NCBI GenBank assembly: GCA_027922465.2
Contig: BQMF02000001.1
Coordinates: 1,116,001-1,180,000, forward strand
DNA: 64,000 nucleotides
DNA from: Turritopsis dohrnii
Lineage: Eukaryota; Cnidaria; Hydrozoa; Anthoathecata; Oceaniidae
Direction of reading: 5' to 3'
Below the pieces are notes generated by a model. That model had not been told where the DNA came from, did no database searches, and worked only from the letters and a program-made list of their open reading frames with translations. The position numbers and the translations under genes were made by a program. Shown here in pieces: positions 10,171-22,990 of this stretch. The first letter of the stretch is position 1. Each line of letters begins with the position of its first letter.

Positions 10171-13100
10171 AATAACAAAAAATGATATTGTGCGTCGTAT
10201 ATTTCTTTTTGTTTCCGATGTTAATATTGAACAAGATTCGCAAAAATGCGACTATATATTTCCCCAAAGTTGCAAACATTTTATCAATTATTGTGTGTAC
10301 ATTGATAACCATGAGAAATATGTATCATGAGAAGTTACTATGGACGCGTAGCTAAATATTTCCCCTTAAACACCTGCATATCAACAACCCCATCAATGTG
10401 TAAGACAATTTCATCATAACATAATATGTATGATCTTTATTGTTGCAGAAGCTTGACAAGTTTCCTTTATACCATAAAATCACGGTAAACAATGTAATTT
10501 GAGAGAACACTTGCTTTTTGTAACTCGGATAAAATTATCTTACAACATGATACAATCAAATTTGTATACAGGTTTTCTGTACAAAAGAAGAAAATAAAAT
10601 TGTCAAACCTAATTTTGATACCACAGTATACTTTCGGGTAGACATATAAGCAAATAACTATCGAAAGCAATCAAAATCTCTACTAACAAATGTTACGTGT
10701 AACATTTCAAATTAGGACAGAATAGTTATTTTCAAAAACAGATGGGCTTAAAGTGACAATTTATAAAACTAAATTCAAGTATTCAGAATAAACATCTATG
10801 TTCAAAAAAATATGTTCACACTCATTGTTTATTTTGTGGTAAAAACGACCTTCATATATAAATCCCAAATGGAAAAAAAATTTTGGTAGTGAAAATACAT
10901 ATTCATAACCAAATCACTACATAGCTGAAGTAGAAGTTCGTGTTCTGGTTTGATTTAATTTACAGACTGTCATTTGTATTGTGTTTTGATTTACGCTCGT
11001 TGCTCATACAGGAAAATTGACAGTATATAAATTTTGCAAAATAAAATATGACATACAGTATCAAAACAGTATACGTGACCATTGGATTCATCCATAGTAA
11101 ACTATGTTTCTGTTGTTGGATTAAATGACTATCCAGGGAAGCACACTTGACCGGATTCTTTCAAGTTATCATGTGTCTCAATCCTGTGTGTTTTAAAATA
11201 TTATACGTAATTGGTTTTCTGAACTTCTTATTGCATATACGACATCACATTTTTACTTGCTGTTTTTGTATGTACTTTTTGAATTATCAAACTGATTGAA
11301 CTGATTGTTCTCCACATGAAATAGGTTTCCTTTGTGGCTGGTACATCGTGCTTTCAGTTCAGTTGGGCTACATTATATATCAGGATGGAAAATAAAAATA
11401 AATCTTCAGCCTGGCTATTGATAATGAATTTTCACCTTTGCACTGAAACCACAGCTTCAATGGTTTGCTGTTCGAAGCAAATTAATTACCAATCATCATA
11501 ACATTGTTATCAACAAAAACAAAACATCATTGATATATCAATTCTTTCTGGTTTTTACACGTTCATTTCATTCAAAAGTTTTTACGAAGCTTTTTAAGAA
11601 AACACTCAACTAAAAAGATTCATTTCCATCATTTAATCTATTGAATCATTTTAAAAGCTAGCAGAAAAAAAGCAAAAATCTTCCACTCCACTGACTGAAA
11701 AAAATGGCGTGCTGTAGGCTAGCCTCTATTCTTATCTAGTTTGGCTAGGCGAAAATTCAATACCGAACCGAGGCTATAAAAGTGAACGGAGAAGGAGAAG
11801 AAGGAAAATGCCGGTTTTAACATATATTTCGCCCTATGGGGAAATATATAATTAATACTTGTCTGACAATATTTCATTTAAAATGCAATCTACAACTTTT
11901 TGTCACAAGATTTGAAATCTCTGACTATGACTAGAACTCATCCTAATAGGCTCAACTTAACCGATTTGCAATGTAGAAACCAGGCATTTACTTTCATTTT
12001 CAAGCAACCGAGTGTGGTGTAGTTGTGATTCACACCAAAAAAACCGCTGACCATTTATGAAATTCTATACAAACCTGTTGTCAAAACCTAAAATTTTAAA
12101 CTATTTCTTATAACAACTTTTACCATCGTATATCAAAATCTAACGAACCGAAATGAAATTTATGAAAACATTTTTCTCACAGAGAAACTAAAACAACATT
12201 CTCATTTTGGAAAACGCCTTTTGTTCAGCGGGGCTATTTTGACGTCAAAACATTTGAAGCCCGTACATAACGAGATTGATGGATCGTGACATTTTAATAG
12301 CCAGAGTCTCAAATGGTAATCATTAATGAATGTTTTGATTGCTTTAAATCTTTTTTTGTGTTGTATAACTTGGTTTAGTTTTAAAAAATGTAATGTATTT
12401 GAATTACTGACCAGATGTAGCTTGATTTTGGCATGTTGAATCTCGCCCCACAGAGTTGAATCTTGCCCCAACTCACGGTATTGAATTTAATTTGAATAAT
12501 AGTGCAGTATAGATTATTACTGGTTTGTATTTGGCAGACATGTTTGTTATTATTGAGTTAAGATGATCGACAGTAGGCCCAGAAATACTCCAGAGCAGCT
12601 AATCTATGGAGGTGGCCATTTGATGAATATTTAGGCTGTAAGATTGTTACCTTTGCATGCAGGGTAGAGATACCAGAATAACATGAAGAAACAAGAAGAA
12701 ACAGGAAGATAGTTTGTACAATGGTTTGTATGATGATTCTCAATGATTGGAAAGAACTGAAGTTTTGTCAATTCCTAAAGTGAAATGTTTCTTAATGTCA
12801 CAAGAAAAAGTTTAACAAATAGTTTTTACAGGTTTTTATCTGCTTTGAGCAACATTACGACAGCTCCTAAACTGTTTGTATTACGTACTATAGATAAATA
12901 CTTTACGACACTCCATGTCTTTTAATAACAACCAGTGAGAAACATTGATTTCATGTGTTTTATCATCAACTAAGATGGAGAACTTTCTTTCCAATTTTGC
13001 AGGTGTCTTCTTAATAACATATTCATTTGATTACGAAAGATTTCTATACAACAAAGAAATTGGTTTTAACTACACTTGTCGAGGTATTTTTGAAGTAGGC

Positions 13101-13204
13101 ACGTTGAACAAATAAATAGGAACAGAAAAATATAAGTGTGTCGGGTTCTGCTATATAAAATTCCATGATTCTGTTTAGAAAAGATCAATGAAGCATTTTT
13201 CTCA
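10171..13204. other. Intergenic or transposon interior, no gene recognised
   Basis: About 3 kb of AT-rich DNA. Apart from the right terminus of the putative transposon at about 12433-12480, I see no convincing exon, RNA gene or array. A TATA-like TATAAAAG occurs near 11775 with no recognisable gene downstream. Confidence 0.5.
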
Positions 13205-13552
13205 TACCGTATTCTCTCTTTTAAACGCCCTGGGCATTTATAAAATTATTTTGATTTTCAGGGGGGCGTTTATTGGAGAGGCGCGTTTATTAAAAAATTA
13301 AATTTTTCATATATCATAGAATTTTCTTTGACATCAATCTAGAGATTTACAAATCCAAAATGTTGACGAAGTCGTCTTCAGGATCATCCTGGTCAATGAT
13401 ATTACAGGGATCGTTAGCCTCTTCCACATCGGAGTCGGTGGGCTCAAAGTCAAACGGATTTTGATCTAACCTGTCTGCTTTGATCTAACCTGTCCGTTTA
13501 TTAGAGAGGGGCGTTTAATAGAGAGGGGGCGTTTAATAGAGAGAATATGGTA
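13205..13552. mobile_element. 348-bp MITE, TA-flanked, with a transposase 3' remnant
   Basis: The ends are TA-CCGTATTCTCTCTTTTAAAC on the left and the inverted GTTTAATAGAGAGAATATGG-TA on the right. A GGGCGTTTAATAGAGAG block is repeated at the right end. A minus-strand acidic peptide tail is retained inside. TA target duplication and size fit a deletion derivative of a Tc1/mariner-pogo-type element. Confidence 0.75.
13347..13484 (-). pseudogene. C-terminal tail of a pogo/Tigger-like transposase (fragment)
   Basis: The minus strand stays open to a TAA at 13347-13349. It encodes a strongly acidic end containing NPFDFEPTDSDVEEAN, DQDDPEDDF and a final VNILDL. Short acidic tails rich in Asp and Glu end many pogo/Tigger transposases. 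The catalytic and DNA-binding domains are absent, consistent with a MITE formed by internal deletion. The assignment rests on composition, position and TIRs, not on a domain match. Confidence 0.5.
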
Positions 13553-14490
13553 GCTATTATTTCAAAAATTACTTTTCTCCAAGGTTGCTTGCATTAGGCA
13601 CGAATGCTCAGAACCAATGACCAAAAGCAACGACCAATTGTTCGAATGCTGGAAGGGAACGCTCAAAATCCAGTTGTGTGAACGGCTTAAACCAATGCCC
13701 GAAACAGACGAAGTTATGATTTTTAATGGGAATTTAATTTTTGGCAAGGGGCAGATCTTTTTAAATTCCAGGGAGTTTAATTTGGTAAATTTAGGTAAAA
13801 TTATGCAATTTTGCTAAATTTATTTCTTGACGAATTTAAGTCCCATAAAGTACTCCTTTTGGTACTGAAGATGAAGGTACTAACCATAAACATCACATTG
13901 GTACATAATGCAACAGTTTCTACTTACATCCTGCAATTACCAATTACTGCCTATTGGTGTTCTTACATATAACCTGTCTATTCCATTCTGCATTGGTGCT
14001 TCAGATGAATATCAGAGGTTATCAGAGTTTGGGATTGGTAGGGCCTAATATATGGCCATCAGTATGGATTTTTAATAACATGAACTCTCCAACTAAATGA
14101 TGTAGACCGAAATTAACATCACAAATTCCAAATACCTTTAGCTTTGACTGCATAGGCGTTTTTTGTTCATTGAGTAGCAGCAGAAGTTAGGCTTGTAAAG
14201 TTGATAAATACACCTGATAATAATGAACCAAGATGTAAGTAAAGCATGCTAAACATGAATTCTCTATATATAACTAAAAGATCAGAAGACACTATTATAG
14301 TTGAAACGAATGTACAATAATCTCTACTCACCATTATTCTTTTGCAATATATCTATGCATTTTCTCTATAATATGCTTACAGTTTCATTTATGTAAATTT
14401 AAGTTGTTTCATTGATAAACACCTGACTTTCTATCATTTGCAGAATTTGCTCATTTTTTTTTTGAAAATGTTATTATTTTTCTTTTCTAG

Positions 14491-17400
14491 GTTAGATGCT
14501 GTAAAAGAGAAGTTTATTGAGAAATATGGACATCCCCCAACATTTTTTGTTCGATCCCCAGGAAGAGTTAATATCATTGGTAGGTGTGTACAGAATTGCA
14601 ATAATAATGAACATTATTCTGTTTAATTATATAATAAAAACTTGTGTATTTATGAAGGCGAACATGTTGATTATTGTGGATATGCTGTCTTTCCTATGGC
14701 AATTGAACAAGATCTTTTAATTGCGGCATCATCAGTCTCTGACAATAAAGATTACAAGATCAGCAATACCAATTCTCAGTTTAGGTATGACAGCATTGTT
14801 TGCTTTTTGTCTCAAAATAATGTTGATGGTTCTCTTATTTCAAAGGAACTGATTTTTGTAAAAACTTTGTATGGCTTGACCCCTAACTGTTGAATGTGAC
14901 TGTTAACCCAACTGATAGTTTAGTTCCCTTTATGTTATGCATGTTTCAGTGATTTTGAAACAGATGCTAAAGGCTTTGTAATTGATGGTCATCAATGGTA
15001 TCACTATGCATTGTGTGGTCACAAGGTTTGGTGATGGTTCTGTTAATACATTTGGCAAGTTTTGTCTTGTGTTAAGTTAGCAATAAAATTTTGGACATTT
15101 CTTGGTTGATTACTATTAGGCAATTGTAAATGAATGCAATCTGGAATCTCCATGTGGAATGAATTTGATGGTCGATGGTAATGTTCCGAAGGTAAATTGT
15201 TTCTAATACCATATTTCCTCTAATTTAGAGCATGGGATTTATTACAAATTCCAGCTGTTGGATGCATTGTTTAATAGATTGAGGCATTCATTAGAGGGAG
15301 CATTTATTACAAAGTGAAAAATGAGATAACAATTTTTTTTAAATTTTCTTCCTAAAAGACGTGACAACGTGACAGATAGTGTGAAAATATTTTACACAAA
15401 AGATATTCTCAAAAATGTTTCTTCTATGACATGAAAACTTCCATAGTTTGTGCCATTTTTTAAAGATTCATGAATTTGATTTGAATATTCCCCTGCAATT
15501 AATTACACATCAATTAGAATTCATGCAAACATGGAAGAATGTGTTGATAAAAAACAAAACTATTAAACTATAATGAACTAACTTTTGTTTAGCCTGTTTT
15601 CTAATAAATGGTGCTTTTCGAGATGTGGCATTTATTAGAAGGCAGTGTTCATCAGAGGGTTGTGTTTATTAGAGGAAATACAGTATTAAATTTTATAGTC
15701 TCTTCACTCACCTCTATTGTCATTTGAATTTTGAATTGAATAGTTTTTACAACTAATGGTATAAGGATAAAGGATAATAATCATCACTTGGCATGATCAG
15801 ATTTTTTCTCTTTGGTTCATTTCAGAGTGCTGGTTTATCAAGTAGTTCTGCTCTAGTATGCTGTTCAGCTTTGGCAAGTATGGTTGCTAACGAGAAAATG
15901 ATAGAAAAGGTGATTGCGAACTATCCATCAGTATTATTGATGGAATGTGTATAATATCAATGTTAAGGTATGCAATTGTTTTTAGTTGGTTTTGGCTGCT
16001 GCATGTCAAAGATGTGAAAAGTATATCGGTACAGAAAGTGGTGGGTGGGTCTTTTGTTGTTATTCACGAACCAGGATTTCCCAGTAACAATGTCTTTACC
16101 TTCCTATCTTAACACAACATTTAAAGTCAATATGTCCCACTTCTGATGTTCAGATAATATAGGTGGAAATATACTGATATAGAATGGTAATTTTCATAAT
16201 GAAAAAACAAGCACTTGTGTCACAACATTTCGTAAACAACATTTTTTTTGCAACTTCCTTCTAGAATGGACCAGGCAATCTCAATTCTTGCAGAGAAAGG
16301 CGGTGTAAGTTTTCTTTGATTGATCAACCCAATCACCTATTTTGTTTTCAATCGCTTATTAAATAGAATGAATGCTTCAGTAAAAATATGCTGTTTGCAT
16401 TTTGGTCCTGTAATACTATAAAGAACTTCAACCCTGGTTTTGAGATGTCATTAATATGAGATTTTTTTATGCATGCATAATCTTAAAGTCATACTTCCTA
16501 AGTCGTAGGAGGAGGTTCATACATAATCTTAGCTGGGAACTTATCACCCATGTTTTAATTGGTCTGTGAGCCTAAAAACCCCTCATATGTGATGAAAAAG
16601 CTTAGAAACCAGAAAAGAAAGTAATTACTATCTTATAAATGTTTGGGAAGATCTATGGATGTATGGTTGCAGAGATAATTCTGACGACATCGCACACACA
16701 TTTTCTTATTTCTCCTAAGGCATCTTACATTTCATGAAAGAATAATGATGATTTTATTAAGCAACAATAGATTATACTTTGCAATTGTGTTTTCTATGTT
16801 CCCAGGCCAAGCTGATCGAGTTTAATCCTCTGCGCACAACTGATGTTTCGCTACCAGACGGCGCTATATTTGTCATTGCAAATTCTCTGGTAAGTACAGA
16901 AAGATATATGGTTATGATTATGACCTGATGTAGCTGCATTAAACCTTAGTACACCACACAGTCTCGTTGAAAAACTACTGCATGTCATGTCAAGAAGCTC
17001 TGGATTTTAGCGATTACAAAGAACACGATTAGGAAAAAGACTTTGTGACGTTAAAAGTTCATTATGAAATGACTCGCACGATCAGCATCTTTAGATAGTG
17101 TATTGTTTGTTTTTTTCAGCGAGAAATGAACAAGTCTGAAAATGCTGGAGAGTATTATAATAAAAGAGTTGCGGAATGCCGCATAGCAGCTCAGGTAGAA
17201 GTAGTGTTTGGAATTTTTTAAGGGCGTGAATTCGTGGATTTGGATTAGCTTTGGTATGTTTTTTGGGCTTGCATAAGACAAAGTCTACGCGGACGGTTCA
17301 GAACTTACGGATAAATCAACTTGAGCAGTTAAAATTACTTGTTTTCAAATCATTTCAGGTGTTAGCAAAAGTTGGTGGTCATGACTGGCGAAAGATCAGA

Positions 17401-19640
17401 CGTCTAGTTGATGCTCAAACTACTCTGAAGAAGAGTCTGTCTGAAATGTATGTATGAAGTGTATACTGTGTTGTATTTTAATGCTTGTGAAATGTATGTA
17501 TGAAGTGTATACTGTGTTGTATTTTAATGCTTGTGAAATGTATGTATGAAGTGTATACTGTGTTGTATTTTCATGCTTGTGAAATGTATGTATGAAGTGT
17601 ATACTGTGTTGTATTTTCATGCTTGTGAAATGTATGTATGAAGTGTATACTGTGTTGTATTTTCATGCTTGTGAAATGTATGTATGAAGTGTATACTGTG
17701 TTGTATTTTCATGCTTGTGAAATGTATGTATGAAGTGTATACTGTGTTGTATTTTCATGCTTGTGAAATGTATGTATGAAGTGTATACTGTGTTGTATTT
17801 TAATGCTTGTGAAATGTATGTATGAAGTGTATACTGTGTTGTATTTTAATGCTTGTGGGATGGTTGTAATTATGCGTTGATGATATCTATTATGCAGGGT
17901 ACAGCGCGTGAAAGAAGTATTTCATGAACAACCTTATACAAGAGAAGAAATTTGCAAAGTGTTGGAGATCGATGTATGTATATATTACTGTGTAAAATTC
18001 CAGTCAGTCAGCATTACGTGGCCACTCCATTTCGTTCTTATTTTGAAAACTGTGCATCGAGTATTAAATATTTTGATAATGCGGAAATATTGGATGAGCC
18101 AATGATAACAGCTTATTTATGAAAATGGTTGTGGGGAACCCGACGGTAAAAAGATGAAGTCGAAGCCTACTCTGGAATATTCTCCATAAAGAACATTGTA
18201 TTTCTTTTTTTAGGATGAACAATTGGTTGCTGAATGCTTGAATCCTACCACAGCTCAAGCACAGGAATTTAAGCTTTATCATCGTGCGAAGCACGTCTAT
18301 TCCGAAGCTGATCGCGTGTGGATGTTCAAAAAGATTTGCGAAGAGAAAACCCCAAACTCTCTCAAGGTAAAAGATTTTTAACTTTAGGTCACTCTTGGTG
18401 GAGTAAAGTCTTTTAAATACCCGTGGTTTCTCATCTCCTCCAAGTTATGGACGATGTCGTGCAACGTTTACATGACATCGTTGACAAATTCGCAATTTCG
18501 GCCAAATTTGGACTTTCAGTTTTTCAAATTTCATTAAAATTTGCACTAAGCACAATTGGAAGGTGCTTATTTTGAATTTGACAATTATTTTGTCAGGTTT
18601 GACTAAAATTGGGAAATTTGGGCCAAATTTGCACAAATAACGAAAGTTCTCGAATTTTGAATGTGACAGTCATTTTGTCAGATTAGACCAAAATTGGGCA
18701 ATTCGGCAATGCTGTATGGATGAGAGTAGACACGTGTCGTTGTGGTACGTCCTGAGGTCTTCAAGCCAAGAGCCTTCTTGCTATTTATTATTGAGAGCAG
18801 GATCATTTACATTTGGTTTTGAATATTTCCACGATCAACTTATTTATCTGTTGTTCAGGTGCTCGGAGATCTGATGAACGCTAGCCAGGAAAGTTGTGCT
18901 GTCGACTATGAATGTAGTTGTGACGAGTTAGACGAGTTAACCAAAATCTGCAGGTAACTTTAAATCGCAAAGAACCTTTTCATTCTAGTTCTTATTCTAT
19001 GAGCGTTTTTGGATACATACTTTTTAAAGATCTACAAGAGAGTACTTGTGCCGCTAGTACGTCTGTTCCGACATTGTTTAGTCAACTCGAGAGAAGAGGT
19101 CCAAGGACCGAACCTTCAGATTCGGCCGTTCCCGACGGCCTTGAAAACCATATTGAGTGTGTTCAAACGCCGTGTTATAGGTCTTACACTTTCGACCGAT
19201 GTCGTGACTGAATTACTCGGTAACAGTCCTTCCCATATATTGGTAAGGAAGTTGCATGATATACCGAACAGAATCATCCTTAAGTCTTACTGTTTATCTG
19301 AAAGAATGACGTAATGACTTAACTATAACCTCACTTTCCCAAATCAAAATAACAAAGATTTCACTGCAAACATTTGAGATATCAAGATGTTCGATGAATC
19401 GTATGTTACTGCTTGAATCGTTCGTTTTTCTTTAGAGAATCCGGTGCGCTTGGTTCCCGACTCACTGGGGCTGGATGGGGTGGTTGTACGGTGTCCTTAG
19501 TACCGTCAGATATCGTAGATACTTTCATGGAAACTGTAAAAGCCCGATATTATGAGTGTGACGATAAAAGACGTAACAAGATTGAGGAAGCGTTGTTTGC
19601 GACGAAACCTGGTTCTGGCGCTGCAATTATTCGCCTTTAG
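14491..19640 (+). CDS. GALK2: GALK2-type sugar kinase (galactokinase / N-acetylgalactosamine kinase), 14 exons seen
   Basis: This is a cytosolic GHMP kinase that phosphorylates GalNAc or galactose at C1. Exons: 14491-14579, 14658-14784, 14950-15025, 15120-15191, 15826-15909, 15986-16044, 16265-16304, 16806-16889, 17120-17194, 17359-17447, 17898-17973, 18214-18366, 18859-18953, 19436-19640. Phase closes throughout, giving 440 aa plus a missing short first exon. Motifs are the galactokinase signature [19 protein letters not shown], the ATP loop [24 protein letters not shown] and [12 protein letters not shown]. Local matches such as [16 protein letters not shown] and [11 protein letters not shown] favour GALK2 over GALK1. 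The exon carrying the start ATG was not found: the first exon seen begins with the last base of a codon. Intron 4 carries a MITE and intron 10 a 46-bp minisatellite. Confidence 0.92.
15207..15685. mobile_element. MITE in GALK2 intron, TA-flanked
   Basis: The left end TA-CCATATTTCCTCTAATTT and the right end (reverse complement TA-CTGTATTTCCTCTAATAAA) are inverted repeats flanked by TA. Inside, CATTTATTAGA-like blocks recur. The termini resemble those of the 13205 element (CCGTATTCTCTC), suggesting a related pogo-like family. It lies between GALK2 exons 4 and 5 and does not touch either splice site. Confidence 0.65.
17448..17857. repeat. 46-bp minisatellite, about 9 copies, starting at a GALK2 splice donor
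   Basis: Unit starts fall every 46 bp at 17448, 17494, 17540, 17586, 17632, 17678, 17724, 17770 and 17816. They are nearly identical, with a TTTTAATGC/TTTTCATGC variant. The array begins exactly at the donor of GALK2 exon 10. Each unit carries GAAAT followed by GTATGTATGAAG, so the donor context is repeated in every copy. There are no spacers, so this is not a CRISPR array. Confidence 0.95.
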
Positions 19641-21541
19641 TTTTAAGACGTAAAGAACATAACTGCATTAATAACACTTACTCCATGATAAATCTTACAA
19701 ACAGTTCATCTCGTTCACTTTCAAACCATCAAGAGTTTATGGTGCAAACCTTAAGAAATTTGTTTGGATGAGCGAGAGTATGAAAACCTCTTGCCTCGCT
19801 TGCTCAAACCCAAACTGAGTGTTATTTTAACTTCTAGATGTTTATCATGCATGTTTTTTTTAAAAGTGATTTTTTCTTAGTTTTTTTAAAAATGTTACAT
19901 TTGAGGAAACCGAAAATGATTCAAAATCCAAGAAGTGATTTTTTGTAATTTGTGAAAATGCTTTTATCCTTGTAACTTTGAAATACCAGTTCACATAGAT
20001 ATATTTCAGTCCTGTTTGATTTATGTTGCAAAATATGAATGCTCAAAAATAGGGAGACGATATCAGTGACATTTTTGGCGATTTTTCTGGATCTTATTAT
20101 TCTAATTCATGATTGGGAATGATTTTTAAATTGTAGAATATAGAAAAATTGCCAGAGAAATATTAACAAATATTAAATATTAAAGGGTTTTGGATGACTT
20201 CTTCCGCACTCCACGTTCTATAGTTTTGTTAGTAGAAACTAGTACTGGAGTAACTATGGTAACAACTGACTTCATAACTACACAGATGTTTGTGCCATAC
20301 ATACAAAACTCTACAGCGTATTATCAAAATTTCTTTAATACACCTTTTGCAACACTTTCAGCATGAAATAGAGGCTGGGTGTTGTAAAATGTAAACGAAC
20401 TATCCCGTGTACAATTTATGTATCAATAATCGAAAAACTTAAAATCAAAAACAGAAAACAAAAAGAAAAATGGAACAATTGGAATACAAGATCATTCAAC
20501 CAAATTCTAACTCTAACAAATCAACTCTACAAGTATACACGTTTTTTTTTTTTTTACATAAGCAACTTAGCGAAGGGTTTAGTTCTAAAAGTTTCTTAAT
20601 TTTGGTCTAAATTTTAATGTTTTTAGTTCTAAAAGTTTCTTATTCGGTTTCTTATTTTTTTGTTAAAAATGTATATCCAATGTATGATAAAGTTGCTTGC
20701 TTCATTTTTAAAAATATGGTGTAGTTTTTTAAATCATTCCTTTTGTTTTTAACTTACAAATTTTCGGATTTTAATTTGTTTCAGTAATGTAATGTAATGC
20801 AATGGAATTTCCTTAAATAAGAAGTCAAATAAGGAAAAAAGTTTCTTATTGAAAAAAAAGTCATAACAATGTAGTTGTAAAAGTTTCTTAATTTTTTGAG
20901 ATTCTACATGTAGGATTCTTATAAACTGGTTTCTTAAAAAACAACGTGTATGTGTTGACACCTGAAGATTCAACTCTTGATGATGGAACACACATCATCA
21001 TTCTAGACTAATGTTTTCATTGATATTTTGGAGATGTTCTTTGAGAAGTTGATAATCATGAAACTAGTAAGTCATAAGTTTTGTTTAAAAGTTCAACGTA
21101 ACTGACAACCTCGTACCCAATAGTAACTAATAGTCATCATTACGTCATTGGCATCTTCCAAAGTTTATTTTTTTAAAAGATGGCGAGGTAGTAGTAGTAG
21201 TATAGTAGATTATTTCACGCTAAACGATCTGTTTTAAGGCATGGTTATAAAAGTTTATCTTTGTTTAGGATACTTTTTGCTGAATGACTTTACAAGTGTG
21301 TCTTTTTTTAGGGATCGTGATGTCAGGATCAATTTCGTTCGTTGTCGTGCCTGTTTTTAAGTGTTTCCTCTCTCAAGAGTTATCTGTAAACTTTCGTCAA
21401 GTTTAGCGTCCAATACATGCTCTTACACCCTTGAAATCTAATTTTATTTTTTCTCTCACTTTTATTTATGTATATATAAATGGACTTCCAAATCATGAAT
21501 GCAAAACATAAACAAAGGTTTTTGTGCTGAACATTACATTA
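19641..21541. other. Intergenic, no gene recognised
   Basis: AT-rich, with many homopolymer runs. The stretch around 20570-20700 shares the phrase GAAGGGTTTAGTTCTAAA with 45990-46080, indicating a low-grade dispersed repeat. No exon-like block was seen. Confidence 0.5.
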
Positions 21542-22208
21542 GGCCGATGGAAATTTTATATTAGTTTAGCGTCACTTAGCTATCTCCTGAAATTGTCATG
21601 TGGCATGTTTTCATTATTCACTATTCATTAATTTTGTTCTAGTGCCATACATAGCCAGAGAATGCATCAAATACGCAATTTTGCATTATTATAATCACTG
21701 AGATGCCGCCCGTCGGCGGAGATTCGGTACTAGCTCGAGCTTTCAAATTACTTCTTCAGTCAGTCAGACCTGCTTTTTTCTTCAACCACATTTAAAAAGA
21801 AGAAATTTTCAAGAAATTTTTAAAATTAAGTATTCCACAAAGTTGGCTTTTTCAGCATGTATCTGATAGAAATCAAAACCCTCTATTATTCCAAAACCCT
21901 GCAAAAATTAATGTCTACTTCGATTACGTAATCCAATGTCTAAATTTCGCTACATTTACATTTACACACTGACGAAGTCATTAGACGACACACACAGAAG
22001 AGCAACTACTTGGACATTTTGAACTGGGATACGACGATCGGTGGTGGGTAGGCAAGCAAATGAAGTGGATGATGTATTGTTCTTGTTAAGAATTGTCATT
22101 TTGTATATATTGGAATAATGAAATTTTGTAAAATAATGAACTTCTTTACGCGGGCACTTAAAGTGATGCGGGCGGGTGCAATAAACTAATATAAAATTTC
22201 CATCGGCC
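21542..22208. mobile_element. 667-bp MITE, probable PIF/Harbinger type
   Basis: The termini GGCCGATGGAAATTTTATAT and their inverted copy form a near-perfect 26-bp TIR pair. The flanks on both sides are TTA, the 3-bp target duplication favoured by PIF/Harbinger transposons, whose TIRs also commonly begin with GG. There is no coding capacity inside. Confidence 0.75.
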
Positions 22209-22721
22209 TTAAAGATAAACTTACCCTACCAAAATCAGCACATACCTGAAAGCAGAAATTTGTGTTTATTTGATTGATGCTCCTGTCAATATATTCTCAT
22301 AGTCATAAGAGTGAGGATAGTTTAGTCAGTTATATAATTGTAAATATCTGTTATAATAATCCACTTTGTGTGTCCCATTTTTTAGAGGGTTCTCTTTTAA
22401 ATTTATGATCAAGTTCTTCTTGGGAGTGCATAAAATCATGCAGAGGCTGATGTTTTCAAGCAACTCTGCAGATATTTAAGAACAAATTTTTACATAAGGA
22501 ACATGTGAATATTAATGTCTCTGGACCAATAAGATTTGTGTATTTCCTTAAAAATTTAATAGGAATTATTAAAAAAAGCCAAAGCTCTGTGATCGAAAAA
22601 TATTTCCCTCACAGAGATACTATTTTTATCTAGTTAGTAACTCCCGCCCATTCGTAATACCAGTTTGGAAGGTATGATTGGTATAATAGCAGTTGGCATG
22701 ATAAATTAGTTCTTTTGATCA

Positions 22722-22990
22722 CAGGAGAACCATTGCATTGCATCCCTAATCGAATGTGATGTTTTTGGGGAAGTATCTTAAGAACCAATAAGGATAACTG
22801 ATGTTTTTTTGGGGTCTGCGATACCAGTGTTGGGGTGACAAAAAATTTGGGCCTAATTGTTTCTGGGAAAAGGCATGTGATATCATCAAAATCTTCGATC
22901 AATGATATCTCAGTAACGGTTGTAGAGAAACGACCCCATACATTTTTTGATCACTTTTTTAGCTCTACAGCATGAGTACATTTTCTAATC
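22722..22990 (+). repeat. Dispersed repeat family R1, copy 1
   Basis: It shares an ordered series of blocks with 24543-24803 and, inverted, with 44527-44780. The blocks are CATTGCATTGCATCCC, GTGATGTTTTTGGG, GAACCAATA.GGATAACTGATG, GGGGTGAC.AAAAATTTGG, CATCAAAATCTT and CCCATACATTTTTTG, ending near CATGAGTACA.TTTCT. Divergence between copies is moderate. The repeat class is unknown. Confidence 0.75.

Larger units (their letters stand above)
6974..12480. mobile_element. Candidate 5.5-kb DNA transposon defined by inverted termini
   Basis: The left end at 6974 reads TA-CCGTGAGTTGGGGTGAGA. The right end at 12480 is its inverted counterpart (TCTTGCCCCAACTCACGG-TA). The match extends for about 45 bp, including a second inner copy of a GGGG(T/C)GAGATTCAAC block. 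TA flanks both ends, as for Tc1/mariner-type insertions. The interior holds a later LINE insertion (7643-9870) and a decayed PHD-finger ORF (9886-10170). No DDE transposase core was recognised. The two termini could instead belong to two separate solo copies. Confidence 0.45.

Noticed and set aside
14223..14234. Tiny first GALK2 exon (ATG AAC CAA GAT before GTAAGT)
   Set aside because: Good donor, but its phase does not match the exon at 14491, which needs two extra bases.
14438..14626. GALK2 translation starting inside the open frame before 14491
   Set aside because: The bases before 14491 form a pyrimidine-rich tract ending in TAG, a standard 3' splice site. The frame there encodes only Phe/Leu runs.
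17420..17857. Regular repeat array that could suggest CRISPR
   Set aside because: Units are directly contiguous with no spacers, lie in a eukaryotic intron, and the minus-strand ORF through them is only a periodic shadow.
18999..19314. Two overlapping open frames in the last GALK2 intron
   Set aside because: No conserved motif, no splice sites in frame, and GALK2 conservation runs directly from the exon ending 18953 to the exon at 19436.
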